Numbered from the stretch's first letter, positions 25,485-34,276 are shown. The stretch is DNA of 64,000 nucleotides from Euryarchaeota archaeon (GCA_016207515.1 JACQPN010000023.1:1-64000), one strand, 5' to 3'. Notes: generated by a model from the letters alone, not told the origin. Made by a program: numbers and translations.

Positions 25485-26623
25485 ACACCATCCTGAAGCG
25501 CGCCGCCGACGGCTCGCGTATCGAAGACGACGAGGCGCTCCTCGTCTACGAGAAAGCGACGCTCTCGGAACTTGGAAAGGCAGCCAACAGAGCGAGGATG
25601 CGGAAAGTCCCCGGGCCCCGCGTCACCTTCGTGATCGACCGCAACATCAACTACACGAACGCGTGCAACGCCTACTGCACGTTCTGCGCCTTCTACCGGC
25701 GGCCCGGCGAGAAGGACGTGTATGTGCTCCCGGACGAGGAGATACTCACGAAAGTCGGGGAACTCGTCGCAATAGGCGGCACGCAGGTGCTCCTTCAAGG
25801 CGGGCTCAACCCCGAGCTCGGCCTCGATCATGCCGTCCACCTGATGCGGACCGTCCACCAAGCGTTTCCCCAAGTGGACCTTCACAGTTTCACGGCCACG
25901 GAGATCGAGCACTACGCGAAGATGTCCGGCCTCTCCACGCTGGAGGTCCTACGGGCCCTGAAGGACGCGGGACTCAAGAGCCTCCCCGGCGGGGGTGCGG
26001 AGATATTAGTGAAGCGTGTGCGCGACCGCGTCAGTCCCCTGAAGACGACGGCCGACGCGTGGGCGCGCATCATGCGGGAGGCGCAAAGCCTTGGGATGCC
26101 GACGACCGCCACCATGATGTACGGGATGGTCGAGACGCGTCGCGAACGCATCGAACACCTTCGGCTCCTACGCGAGATCCAGGACGAGCGCCACGGCTTC
26201 ACGGCTTTCATACCATGGTCCTTCCAAAACGACGGCGCCGCACCACTCAAGGCCGATCAAGCGACGTCCGATCAATACCTTCGCCTCATCGCCCTTTCCC
26301 GCCTGTACCTCGACAACTTCGACCACGTCCAAAGCGGTTGGGTCACCGAAGGCGAGAAGACCGCCCAGATAGCGCTTCACATGGGGGCCGACGACTGGGG
26401 AGGGATACTCATGGAGGAGAACGTGATAAGCGCGGCCGGCACGCGCTTCACGATGACGCCCGAATGGTCACGCTACCTCATCAACGACGCCGGGTTCGAA
26501 GCCGCCCAGCGGAACACCTACTACCGGACCTTGAAGGCCTTCGAGCGGCTCCATCGCGCCCCGAAGCGGACGCCGGCGCCAGACCTGCTCATCCCTGGCG
26601 CTCCTCTCGGAGCCTCGCCCTGA
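25475..26623 (+). CDS. mqnC: Cyclic dehypoxanthine futalosine synthase (radical SAM)
   Basis: A 382-residue radical SAM enzyme that cyclises dehypoxanthinyl futalosine. The cluster motif CNAYCTFCAFYRRPGEKD is near residue 64. LLQGGLNPELGLDH and LHSFTATEIEHYAKM are MqnC hallmarks, as are MMYGMVETRRERIEH and the C-terminal INDAGFEAAQRNTYY. The start is TTG at 25475 with GGAGG 8 bases upstream, overlapping mqnA by 10 bp; a GTG two codons later is an alternative. Its 3' end overlaps the convergent six-repeat membrane gene by 35 bp. MqnB (futalosine hydrolase) is not in the window. Confidence 0.92.
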   Translation: MEVNTILKRAADGSRIEDDEALLVYEKATLSELGKAANRARMRKVPGPRVTFVIDRNINYTNACNAYCTFCAFYRRPGEKDVYVLPDEEILTKVGELVAIGGTQVLLQGGLNPELGLDHAVHLMRTVHQAFPQVDLHSFTATEIEHYAKMSGLSTLEVLRALKDAGLKSLPGGGAEILVKRVRDRVSPLKTTADAWARIMREAQSLGMPTTATMMYGMVETRRERIEHLRLLREIQDERHGFTAFIPWSFQNDGAAPLKADQATSDQYLRLIALSRLYLDNFDHVQSGWVTEGEKTAQIALHMGADDWGGILMEENVISAAGTRFTMTPEWSRYLINDAGFEAAQRNTYYRTLKAFERLHRAPKRTPAPDLLIPGAPLGASP

Positions 26624-27968
26624 CCTGGTCGCGCATGGTTTTTTCGTGGGCCTTCCTTTCGCGGCCCGTCCGCATCGCCCCGCCGATGACGTTCCCCTCG
26701 AAGACGAGTAGCGTCAAGAGGAAGGCAAGCGGGTACGCGGCAAGGATCGTGAGGGAGGCCTCGCGCACCGCGTAGCCGGCGAGGAAATAGAATATCGTCC
26801 CGAGGACAAGCCACGCGGGAAGGAAGAGGAACGCCCGGCGCGTCTCGCTCAAGCCTTTCACCGTGTCACCGGGTGAGCGGGCGAACCTCTTGACGCGCCC
26901 CGTGATGACGACGGCCAGTATGAAGCCGACGCCGAGGCTGCCGAGGATAACGGGGTACAGCTCGATCTTCAAGAGCGTCTCGACCGCGATGGTCATCCCG
27001 GCCGAGATCCCGAACCAAAAGGGGAAGAAGAGGTACGGGCGGGCCCCGCGCGGGATGCGCGGCACGTACTCGAGCACGCCGGCCGAGAGCGCCGGGGGCC
27101 CGAACAATCGCCAAGCGACGACGACCGCGATGAGGAAACCCGCGAGCACCCCAGCGTAAAGCTGCAGATCGGGAGCGACTTGGGGGAGGCCGGCGATGAG
27201 ACCTCCGGCGACCACCGCGAGGATCGGCCCGAGGATCAGAATCGTCGCGATGGAGGCGTAAGAGCGCAGTTGCGGCGCGACACGGGGGATCCGTTCGACC
27301 GGGATCCGCCCAGTCTTCGGGAGGCCGAAAACCTTGTAAGCGACGCCGAAACCTATCAGAATCGATAGGAAGAACGCCGCGAGCGCGCCGTAATCGCCGG
27401 CGGTCACGACCTGGGTGATGGCGATCCCCAGGACGAAGAAAAGTACGAGCGCGATGAGAAGCCCGGCCGGAAGAAAAAGCGCCGGTTTTCTTTCGGGCGG
27501 GATGTTAGGGAGGAGTGCCTTGACAGCCCGCGTGTCGGGGAGGCCGAAAAGCAACGTGGCTATGACGCCCGCCACAACGAGTGCGACTGCAATCGCGCCG
27601 ATCGCAACGTAGTCGGGGTGCACGGGGCCGCCGGTAAGGAGGATCCCGGCGATGACGTAGGCGATGGCCGTGAGGACCAAGAAGCCGGGGATGAAAAGGG
27701 CGCGTCGACGATCCGGCGTGATCTTCGGGAGGTTCTTTCGCAGGAGATCGCGGGGATCCGTGGCGAACCTTGGCAACCCCACGAGGACGTAACCGATTCC
27801 CACCGCCGGCGGCAACGAGACGACGAACGCGATGATGAGGTCCTGCGTGAGGACGCCGACGATCGGGAGCAACACGAGGTATGCGGCGGCGATGAGCGGG
27901 AGGAAGAGGAGGTTACGCCGGGCTTGGGGGATCTTCTTGAGAACGGGGACCGGGGAAGCGGAAGCCAT
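26589..27968 (-). CDS. Membrane protein made of six two-helix repeats
   Basis: A 459-residue integral membrane protein, about twelve helices, with six internal copies of a 70-80 residue unit. Each unit starts with an amphipathic leader such as LPKITPDRRRALFIPGFLV, LPNIPPERKPALFLPAGLL or VPRIPRGARPYLFFPFWFG, then two hydrophobic helices, and most end in a short loop like FGLP. Copies begin at about residues 12, 84, 159, 235, 306 and 383; the first and last are the most diverged. The tail is highly charged (ERKAHEKTMRDQVRARLREER). No transporter family is recognised. ATG at 27968; the 3' end overlaps mqnC on the other strand. Confidence 0.8.
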   Translation of the reverse strand: MASASPVPVLKKIPQARRNLLFLPLIAAAYLVLLPIVGVLTQDLIIAFVVSLPPAVGIGYVLVGLPRFATDPRDLLRKNLPKITPDRRRALFIPGFLVLTAIAYVIAGILLTGGPVHPDYVAIGAIAVALVVAGVIATLLFGLPDTRAVKALLPNIPPERKPALFLPAGLLIALVLFFVLGIAITQVVTAGDYGALAAFFLSILIGFGVAYKVFGLPKTGRIPVERIPRVAPQLRSYASIATILILGPILAVVAGGLIAGLPQVAPDLQLYAGVLAGFLIAVVVAWRLFGPPALSAGVLEYVPRIPRGARPYLFFPFWFGISAGMTIAVETLLKIELYPVILGSLGVGFILAVVITGRVKRFARSPGDTVKGLSETRRAFLFLPAWLVLGTIFYFLAGYAVREASLTILAAYPLAFLLTLLVFEGNVIGGAMRTGRERKAHEKTMRDQVRARLREERQG

Positions 27969-27982
27969 GCGGGTCTGCCCCG

Positions 27983-28657
27983 CTACTCGCGCGCCTTGGC
28001 CAGGTACTGCGCGGGGACATCCTCGGTGATGTACACGGTCTTGCCGGCCTGCTTGATGACCACGCCGCTCTTCACCGCCTCCTGCGCGTTTATCTCAAGG
28101 ATGATGGGGGCCTCGACCCGGCGTTGGCCCGCCTCCATCGCGAGCTCGAACGTCCCCGAAAGGTGCACCATCTTCCTGTCCGTCGGTTGGAGGCCGCGCT
28201 CGAGCACCATGTCAAGCTCCTCCTCCGTCACGGGGTAGAAGAGCTTCTCGGGGATGTCGTCGGTCGGAAGGTCGAGGTCGACATCGACGCTGTGCCCGTA
28301 AGTCGCCCGGATGCGGTCGTCCTCGTACTGGTATCGCCCTTTCGTGTCCGTCTCCACGATCGCCTCCACATGGTGGGGTTTCAACCAATGGAGCCTGTCC
28401 TTCTGGCGACGGATCTGTGCCACGAAGTCATGCACGTCTACCCAACCGTGCTCGTCCATGGAGACGCCGAACCTGTCGGGGAAATGCCGGAGCACGCCGG
28501 CCATGATGCGGCCGATGCGGTTCAGTTCGTGCTCGTTCATCAGGAACTTGCCCTCGGCGCCGCAGGCGGGGCACTTCTCTCCCCTGTAGTAGCCGTCCGT
28601 GGCGCACTCTCGTAGCATCAGAACCAAGGCGGATAATGGGTGTTCCTTAATAACCAT
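27983..28657 (-). CDS. kptA: RNA 2'-phosphotransferase (Tpt1/KptA)
   Basis: A 224-residue enzyme that removes an internal 2'-phosphate from RNA using NAD. An N-terminal Cys motif (ECATDGYYRGEKCPACG) precedes the domain GRIMAGVLRHFPDRFGVSMDEHGWV, typical of archaeal KptA. YGHSVDVDLDLP carries the active-site His/Arg region, and FYPVTEEELDMVLERGLQP and MVHLSGTFELAMEAGQRR are conserved. The frame extends to 28717, but MVIKEHPLSALV at 28657 is the sensible start. It is divergent from rpiA. Confidence 0.9.
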   Translation of the reverse strand: MVIKEHPLSALVLMLRECATDGYYRGEKCPACGAEGKFLMNEHELNRIGRIMAGVLRHFPDRFGVSMDEHGWVDVHDFVAQIRRQKDRLHWLKPHHVEAIVETDTKGRYQYEDDRIRATYGHSVDVDLDLPTDDIPEKLFYPVTEEELDMVLERGLQPTDRKMVHLSGTFELAMEAGQRRVEAPIILEINAQEAVKSGVVIKQAGKTVYITEDVPAQYLAKARE

Positions 28658-28722
28658 TTTCCAACGCTCGTTGCGGTCCCGCAGGCGTGAAAGGGGCGTG
28701 GGCCTCTCTTGGCGCAACGGTC

Positions 28723-29445
28723 ATGAGCGAAGGATGCGTATGCGCGAGTGTGGAAGCCCAGAGGACGCGTGAAGCCGCCAAACGCAACGCCGCACAGCGG
28801 GCGTGCGAGCTTCTTCGCGACGGGATGACCGTCGGTCTCGGTACGGGGTCGACCGCCGAGCACGCGGTGAAACGCATCGGCGAACTCGTCGCCAAGGGGA
28901 TGCGGTTGCGATGCGTCCCGACCTCGGAGGCCACGATGACACTTGCGCGTCACCTCGAGATCCCGCTCGTCGCCCTCGACGATGTGGAAAGGATCGACGT
29001 GACGATCGACGGTGCCGACGAAGTGGACCCACGCTTCGACCTCATCAAGGGGCTTGGAGGCGCGTTGCTACGCGAGAAGATCGTGGCGGCGGTGAGTCGG
29101 GAAGAGGTGATAATCGTCGACGAGGACAAATTGGTCTCACGCCTCTGTGAGAAAGCACCCGTGCCCGTCGAGGTACTGCGTTTCGGTCGGAAGACCGCGG
29201 AGGCCGGCTTGAGAAAAATGGGCGCCGAACCGAGACTCCGGTCGAAGGGCGGCGAGACCTTCGTTTCGGACAATGGCAACCACATCCTCGATTGCCGCTT
29301 CGAACGGATATCCGACCCGGCCCTCCTCGAAAAAGAGATCAACGCAATCCCGGGAGTCGTCGAGAACGGTTTGTTCATCGGCCTTGCGACCAAGGTGGTC
29401 GTGGGCAATGAAACCGGCGCACGCCTCCTGGAAAGGAAGGTCTGA
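28723..29445 (+). CDS. rpiA: Ribose-5-phosphate isomerase A
   Basis: A 240-residue RpiA enzyme interconverting ribose-5-P and ribulose-5-P. The motifs MTVGLGTGSTAEHAVKRIG, VDVTIDGADEVDPRFDLIKG-type sequence (IDVTIDGADEV with the catalytic Asp), GGGALLREK-type GLGGALLREKIVA, and VEVLRFGRKTAE are all present. Length matches the family (about 220-240). ATG at 28723 is chosen over 28687 because it directly precedes the conserved helix. Confidence 0.93.
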   Translation: MSEGCVCASVEAQRTREAAKRNAAQRACELLRDGMTVGLGTGSTAEHAVKRIGELVAKGMRLRCVPTSEATMTLARHLEIPLVALDDVERIDVTIDGADEVDPRFDLIKGLGGALLREKIVAAVSREEVIIVDEDKLVSRLCEKAPVPVEVLRFGRKTAEAGLRKMGAEPRLRSKGGETFVSDNGNHILDCRFERISDPALLEKEINAIPGVVENGLFIGLATKVVVGNETGARLLERKV

Positions 29446-29547
29446 TGCGGCGAGGCCGCGGGCGGCGACCCGAAAACGAGGGGCCGGACATCGAGACACG
29501 CTTGGGTGGGCCAAGTTCTATAACGGGGTACAAGTTTTCCGGGCGCG

Positions 29548-29574
29548 CTTTTTCGCGCCCCCGGCGCGAAAAAG
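29548..29574. repeat. Perfect 12-bp hairpin upstream of tRNA-Gly
   Basis: CTTTTTCGCGCC (29548-29559), loop CCC, GGCGCGAAAAAG (29563-29574). It lies between rpiA and tRNA-Gly, downstream of a TATA-like tctataac at about 29516-29523. It could be a terminator for rpiA, using the T5 run, or a structured leader of the tRNA transcript. Confidence 0.75.
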
Positions 29575-29579
29575 GGTGC

Positions 29580-29650
29580 GCGCACGTAGTCTAGCGGTAG
29601 GACTGAGGCTTCCCAAGCCTTTAGCCCGGGTTCGAATCCCGGCGTGCGCA
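29580..29650 (+). tRNA. tRNA-Gly (CCC anticodon)
   Basis: The cloverleaf is complete. The acceptor stem is GCGCACG/CGTGCGC, the D-arm GTCT...GGAC, the anticodon stem GAGGC/GCCTT with loop TTCCCAA (anticodon CCC), and the T-arm CCGGG-TTCGAAT-CCCGG, with discriminator A. There is no intron and no encoded CCA. uppS begins 9 bp downstream. Confidence 0.95.
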
Positions 29651-29658
29651 CTAGGCCG

Positions 29659-30438
29659 ATGCTCAAAGTACTTGACCCCATCCTCGGCGCTGCAAGGCGG
29701 GCGCTTGAAGAATCGATGATGCGCGAGATCAAGCGGTTCGGTGTGCCGCGCCACGTCGCCATCATCATGGACGGGAACCGTCGGTGGGCAAAGCAGATGG
29801 GGCTCACGCCTAACGACGGGCACAAGTACGGCGTCGATACGCTGGAGAACGTCCTCGAATGGTGCCTCGATGTGGACGTGAAGTACCTGACCGTGTACGC
29901 TTTCAGTACGGAGAATTTCAGCCGCGATTCGGTGGAGGTCCAGCACCTCATGCGTCTTTTCGAGGACAATTTCCGGCGCATGGCGGATGACGCGCGCGTG
30001 CACAAGAACAGGGTGAGGATACGTGCAATCGGGCAGACGGAGCTCCTCCCCCCTTCGGTCCAGGACGCGATCAAGTGCGCCGAGTCGCGGACCGGTCAAT
30101 ACGATTCGTACTTCTACAATGTGGCGGTCGCCTACGGCGGTCGGCAGGAGATCATCCGGGCCATCCAATCGATCGCCGGCGAGGTGAAATCGGGGCGTCT
30201 TGCGGTCGGAGACATAGACGAGTCGGCGGTCGCGAAGCGCCTTTACACGTCGGAGCTTCCGGATCCCGATTTGATCCTGAGGACGAGCGGCGAGGAGCGC
30301 ATCAGCAATTTCCTCTTGTGGCAGATAGCGTACGCCGAACTCTATTTCGCGGATATCCTCTGGCCGGGTTTCCGGAAGTTGGATTTCCTTCGCGCGATCC
30401 GCTCGTATCAGCGCCGCAAGCGCCGTTTCGGCTCGTGA
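29659..30438 (+). CDS. uppS: Isoprenyl diphosphate synthase, cis-type (UppS family)
   Basis: A 259-residue cis-prenyltransferase that extends a short prenyl diphosphate to the long lipid carrier (dolichyl-type in archaea) used for glycosylation. It has HVAIIMDGNRRWAKQMGL (catalytic Asp), GHKYGVDTLENVLEWC, LTVYAFSTENFSR, VAVAYGGRQEIIRA and PDPDLILRTSGEERISNFLLWQ with AELYFADILWPGF. The annotated ATG at 29659 follows the tRNA; the frame also continues back into the tRNA but that part is not protein. A surface-glycan role fits the many NxT/S sites in the secreted proteins downstream. Confidence 0.92.
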   Translation: MLKVLDPILGAARRALEESMMREIKRFGVPRHVAIIMDGNRRWAKQMGLTPNDGHKYGVDTLENVLEWCLDVDVKYLTVYAFSTENFSRDSVEVQHLMRLFEDNFRRMADDARVHKNRVRIRAIGQTELLPPSVQDAIKCAESRTGQYDSYFYNVAVAYGGRQEIIRAIQSIAGEVKSGRLAVGDIDESAVAKRLYTSELPDPDLILRTSGEERISNFLLWQIAYAELYFADILWPGFRKLDFLRAIRSYQRRKRRFGS

Positions 30439-30525
30439 GGCCGCGCGGGACATCCTCATGGAATCCCCGGCGGCGGGGCCCGGATCCCAAAACCGCTTAA
30501 TGGCCGAGCGGGATTGTGCCCGTGG

Positions 30526-31263
30526 ATGTCCAAGGTAGCTCTTGTGACGGGTGCGTCGCGAGGAATCGGCCAGGCGACGGCCGCGCGGCTCGCAGTCGAC
30601 GGCTTCGACGTCTGCGCCGGGTTCTTGCAGGATGGGGTTGGGGCGTTGCGGACGGCGGAACTTGTTCGTTCCGCCGGTCGTCGCGCGCACACGGTGCAGG
30701 GGGACGTTTCCCACCCGGAGACCGCCCGTTCCATCATCGACTCTTGCGTTTCCACGCTTGGCCGGCTTGACGTCTTGGTGAACAACGCCGGCGTATACCC
30801 GCGCTCGAGGCTTTCCGAGGCGCGCGACGCGCTTTGGCGCTCGACAATAGACTCCAACCTCTCATCCATGTATTACTGCGCGAGCCGCGCGGCGCCTTTG
30901 ATGGCCAAGGCGGGCGGCGGACGGATCGTGAATCTCTCATCGATCCTTGGGTCCATGGGGACGACACAGGGCGCCCATTATGCTGCATCGAAGGCGGGCG
31001 TCCAGGGACTGACGAAGGCGCTCGCCAAGGAACTCGCGCCGTCGAACATCCTTGTCAACGCGATAGCGCCCGGCGCCATCGAGACCGATATCCTGAAAGC
31101 GGACACGCCGAAGGTGCGTGAATGGCGTAAGCGCGTGATCCCGCTACAACGCGTCGGGCGGCCCGAGGAGGTGGCTTCGGTCGTGTCGTTCTTGGCATCA
31201 CCGAAATCGTCGTACATAACGGGCCAGATAATACACGTGAACGGCGGCCATTTCGTGGGATGA
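30526..31263 (+). CDS. Short-chain dehydrogenase/reductase (FabG-like)
   Basis: A 245-residue classical SDR. The dinucleotide motif [16 protein letters not shown] is at the N-terminus, followed by LVNNAG near residue 84, the catalytic Ser in [19 protein letters not shown] (Tyr-x-x-x-Lys) near 152 and the C-terminal [14 protein letters not shown]. The closest known grouping is 3-oxoacyl-ACP reductase-like, but substrate cannot be assigned and archaea lack standard fatty acid synthesis. A CTTAATG box at 30496-30502, centred about 27 bp before ATG 30526, suggests a leaderless transcript. Confidence 0.88.
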   Translation: MSKVALVTGASRGIGQATAARLAVDGFDVCAGFLQDGVGALRTAELVRSAGRRAHTVQGDVSHPETARSIIDSCVSTLGRLDVLVNNAGVYPRSRLSEARDALWRSTIDSNLSSMYYCASRAAPLMAKAGGGRIVNLSSILGSMGTTQGAHYAASKAGVQGLTKALAKELAPSNILVNAIAPGAIETDILKADTPKVREWRKRVIPLQRVGRPEEVASVVSFLASPKSSYITGQIIHVNGGHFVG

Positions 31264-31382
31264 GGGCCCGTGGTGGCGCAGGTGCGACGTGCGACGGGGC
31301 CCTTTTGCCGAGGTGGGCCTGGCGCCGCTCAGCGAGGCGTCCTTTCGACAAGCCTTAATCCCAAAGTTGCTGTAGCCCTTGT

Positions 31383-32774
31383 GTGAGCGGCGGTCTGAGG
31401 CGCGACCTTTCCAGAATCGACGCCGTCGCCGTCATCGTCGGGACGATGATCGGGTCGGGTATCTTCCTAGGCCCCGAGATAATCGCCCAGGCGGTCCCGG
31501 GCTCGGCGACGATCATCCTCGTCTGGCTTGTGGCGGGCGTCCTCATCTTCTTCGGGGCGTTGACGCATGCCGAACTCGGTGCGGCGCAACCGGAATCCGG
31601 GGGTGGCTACGTGTTCCTTCGCGAAGCGTACGGCCCGTTCTGGGGTTTTCTAGTCGGGTGGTCGCAGCTCACGGTGACGAAGACTGGGTCCATCGCGGCG
31701 CTCGCGGTCGCGTTCGCCACGTTCCTTCGCGAACTCGTCGGTCTGAGCGATGTCCTGTTCCTGACGCTTCCCGTGGGGCTCATCGTCGTCCTGTCCGTCC
31801 TCAACTACGTCGGCGTGAAGTACGGCGGGATGTTCCAGACCCTCACGACATCGCTCAAGGTGATCGCGATAATCGCGCTCATCGTGTTCGGGCTCGCCGT
31901 CGCCGCGGGCGGTCGTTCGTTCGACCCGGTGTTTCCGACCGTCACCGGACTCCCCCTGGTCATCGCGTTCGGGGCAAGCCTCATACCGGCGCTCTGGGCG
32001 TATGACGGGTGGGTGAACGTGACGCAGGTCGCTGAAGAAGTGCGCGATCCCCAGAAGAACGTGCCTTTCGCTCTTGTCGCCGGCACGGCGCTCGTCGTCG
32101 GTCTCTACGTCCTCACGAACCTCGCGTACATCGGCACCGTAGGGATAGCGGGTTTCTCGGCGACCGATGCGACCCAATCCGCGGGTAGGAGCATCGCCGC
32201 CGCGGCGGGGCTTGCGGCGTTCGGTCCCCAAGGTGCCCAACTCATCATCCTCGCAGTACTCGTGTCCGTCCTTGGGACGACGAACGCCGTCATCCTCTCA
32301 GGCCCCCGCATATATTACGCGATGAGCAGGGACGGCCTCTTCTTCAAGAACGTCGGGGCGACGCATGAAAAGTTCGGCACCCCGGGAGCCGCCATCATCC
32401 TGCAGATGGTGCTCGCGTCGATCCTTGCCCTCTCCGGGACTTTCACCCAGCTCATCACGTACGTGATCTTCACCTCGTGGGTGTTCTACGCGATGACCGG
32501 GTACGCCGTCATAGTGATGCGCCGGAAACGGCCCGACATGGTCAGGCCTTTCCGCGTTCCGGGTTACCCTTGGGTGCCGCTCGCCTTCGTCCTGCTCTCG
32601 GTATTCTTCGTCATCGCGTCCGTCATCGCCCAGCCCCGCGAGTCGGCCATCGGCGCCGTGATCGTCCTTACGGGTGTTCCTGCATACCTCTACTGGAGGC
32701 GCAAGGCTGACAAGGGCGAACGGGTCGTCGAAGTCGTCCTGAAAGAGACCGATCCCGGCTCACCGAACGCCTGA
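31383..32774 (+). CDS. APC-family amino acid permease
   Basis: A 463-residue transporter with about twelve helices. The helix 1 motif IVGTMIGSGIFLGPEII is typical of the LAT/SteT group, followed by FGALTHAELGAAQPESGGGYVFLREAYG and FWGFLVGWSQL. ALWAYDGWVNVTQVAEEVRDPQKNVP in helix 6 is also characteristic. It probably exchanges or imports amino acids across the cytoplasmic membrane. The start is GTG, with CTTAATC at 31354-31360 centred about 26 bp upstream. The last 15 bp overlap the convergent lipoprotein gene. Confidence 0.9.
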   Translation: MSGGLRRDLSRIDAVAVIVGTMIGSGIFLGPEIIAQAVPGSATIILVWLVAGVLIFFGALTHAELGAAQPESGGGYVFLREAYGPFWGFLVGWSQLTVTKTGSIAALAVAFATFLRELVGLSDVLFLTLPVGLIVVLSVLNYVGVKYGGMFQTLTTSLKVIAIIALIVFGLAVAAGGRSFDPVFPTVTGLPLVIAFGASLIPALWAYDGWVNVTQVAEEVRDPQKNVPFALVAGTALVVGLYVLTNLAYIGTVGIAGFSATDATQSAGRSIAAAAGLAAFGPQGAQLIILAVLVSVLGTTNAVILSGPRIYYAMSRDGLFFKNVGATHEKFGTPGAAIILQMVLASILALSGTFTQLITYVIFTSWVFYAMTGYAVIVMRRKRPDMVRPFRVPGYPWVPLAFVLLSVFFVIASVIAQPRESAIGAVIVLTGVPAYLYWRRKADKGERVVEVVLKETDPGSPNA

Positions 32775-33317
32775 ACGGTCGAGGTCCTCGACGAGGACGT
32801 ACGTCAACGTCCCGTCCGGCGTCTGCCCCTTGTCCAAGGTCATAGTGACGAGGATGGATGTCGTCTTGTCCTTCTGGAGCGGGTACGTGAACTCGTAGAT
32901 GAGCGCATTGTTAATAGCGACGACCGGGTAGGTGGTCCCGTTGGCCAACTTCCCTTGCGGCGGTTCCATGAGGATGTCGAGGCGCGAATAATCGCCAACG
33001 GGGAGCTTGACACCCTTCGCGATGAGGAACGGTTCCTGTCCGACCTTCCCGAGAAGATCCACGGTGTCTAGCACGGGGTCGAGGGTACGGGGGTTCTCGC
33101 CCTGCGGTTTGCCCCGGACAGTGCGGAGGGTTATCTTCAGTTCCTCGAAATCGGCGAACGCGTCCGCCTCACTGACGGCCGCAAAAACGTCGAGGCTCGC
33201 GAAGGCCTCGAGGCAGCCGGCCGAGGAGACGGCGACCAACGCCACCACCGGCATGACCATTATCTGTCGCGAAAAGGCGATCCGGCGAAACCTCAAGCCT
33301 CTGGTCCGATCCGTCAT
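32760..33317 (-). CDS. DUF4382-like exported lipoprotein
   Basis: A 185-residue exported protein. A basic start is followed by the hydrophobic MVMPVVALVAVSSAGC, with a lipobox-like SSAGC near residue 34. The domain has DFEELKITLRTVRG and LPVGDYSRLDILMEPPQG, the pattern of DUF4382 proteins (beta-sandwich, unknown role). An AATATGG block on the minus strand (about 33350-33356) fits a start at 33317; an ATG at 33356 is an alternative. Confidence 0.65.
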   Translation of the reverse strand: MTDRTRGLRFRRIAFSRQIMVMPVVALVAVSSAGCLEAFASLDVFAAVSEADAFADFEELKITLRTVRGKPQGENPRTLDPVLDTVDLLGKVGQEPFLIAKGVKLPVGDYSRLDILMEPPQGKLANGTTYPVVAINNALIYEFTYPLQKDKTTSILVTMTLDKGQTPDGTLTYVLVEDLDRSGVR

Positions 33318-33493
33318 CGCACCCGCAACAAACACAACCCTTGAAGCCTTTTCCATATTCGACGCGACTCCTTGGAGGGACCGCAAACGCTCAAATAGGG
33401 GAAGGGCATTCTCGCAATCCCCTTTTCAAGTGACCCATGGGGCTTAGGCGCCCCGAGGCCACTGCGAGAAGAGCACGTCGAAGGAGTCAGAGC

Positions 33494-33853
33494 ATGAAGA
33501 ACAAGAAAACCAACGAAGTGCTCCTTCAGACCCTCGAGGAACTCAAAAAGACCTCCCGGGAGAAGGACGCCCCCATCTGGCGAGACGTTGCTGACAGGCT
33601 GGAGGCCCCCGCATCGCGCTGGGCCTACGTGAACGTCAGCAAGATCGAAAGGAACGCAAACCAAGGCGAGACCGCCCTGGTCCCCGGAAAGCTTCTGGCG
33701 TCCGGTGAACTCAAGAAACGGATAGACGTCGCCGCTTGGGCCTTCAGCGAAGAGGCGCGGCGCAAAGTCTCCGCGGCGGGCGGGAAATGCTATTCCATAA
33801 GCGACATCCTCAGGCACAACCCTGACGGGAAGAACGTAAGGATCGTGGTCTGA
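33494..33853 (+). CDS. rpl18e: Ribosomal protein eL18
   Basis: A 119-residue archaeal/eukaryotic-type large-subunit protein. It shows LLQTLEELKKTSREKDAPIW, VNVSKIERNANQGETALVPG, KLLASGELKKRIDVAAW and AGGKCYSISDIL. It is first in the eL18-uL13-uS9-RpoN operon, a standard archaeal order. A TCAAATAGG block near 33391 could be the promoter, leaving a leader of about 70 nt. Its stop overlaps the next start (TGATG). Confidence 0.96.
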   Translation: MKNKKTNEVLLQTLEELKKTSREKDAPIWRDVADRLEAPASRWAYVNVSKIERNANQGETALVPGKLLASGELKKRIDVAAWAFSEEARRKVSAAGGKCYSISDILRHNPDGKNVRIVV

Positions 33854-34272
33854 TGGCCGATGTGACGGTCATCGACGCCGCGGGTTGTGTAGCGGGACGG
33901 CTCGCCACCAACCTCGCGAAGCGATTGAGGAAAGGCGAGGAGATAGTGGTCTTGAACGCCGAGAAGGCGATCATGTCCGGAAGCACGGATTACCTCATCG
34001 GCGAATTCGAGCACCGCCGCGACCAAGGGACGCAGCGCAAAGGGCCCTTCTACCCGAGGATGCCCGACCAGATCCTGAAGCGGGTGGTGCGCGGCATGGT
34101 CAACTACCAGAAGCCGCAAGGCCGAGCCGCGTTGAAGCGGTTGAAAGTCTACATCGGCGTGCCGGACGAATTCGCCAAGGCGACGCCGGAGATCGTGACG
34201 AACGCGAAGCGGACGCCCGAGAAGTTCCTGACGCTTGGAGCGATCTCGCAAGAACTCGGCGGGAGATTCTGA
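33853..34272 (+). CDS. rpl13: Ribosomal protein uL13
   Basis: A 139-residue protein of the archaeal uL13 type. VIDAAGCVAGRLATNLAKRL at the N-terminus, VVLNAEKAIMSGS, GPFYPRMPDQILKRVVRGM and a short tail LGAISQELGGRF are visible. It starts at the ATG overlapping the eL18 stop and ends 4 bp before uS9. Confidence 0.96.
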   Translation: MADVTVIDAAGCVAGRLATNLAKRLRKGEEIVVLNAEKAIMSGSTDYLIGEFEHRRDQGTQRKGPFYPRMPDQILKRVVRGMVNYQKPQGRAALKRLKVYIGVPDEFAKATPEIVTNAKRTPEKFLTLGAISQELGGRF

Positions 34273-34276
34273 TCCC

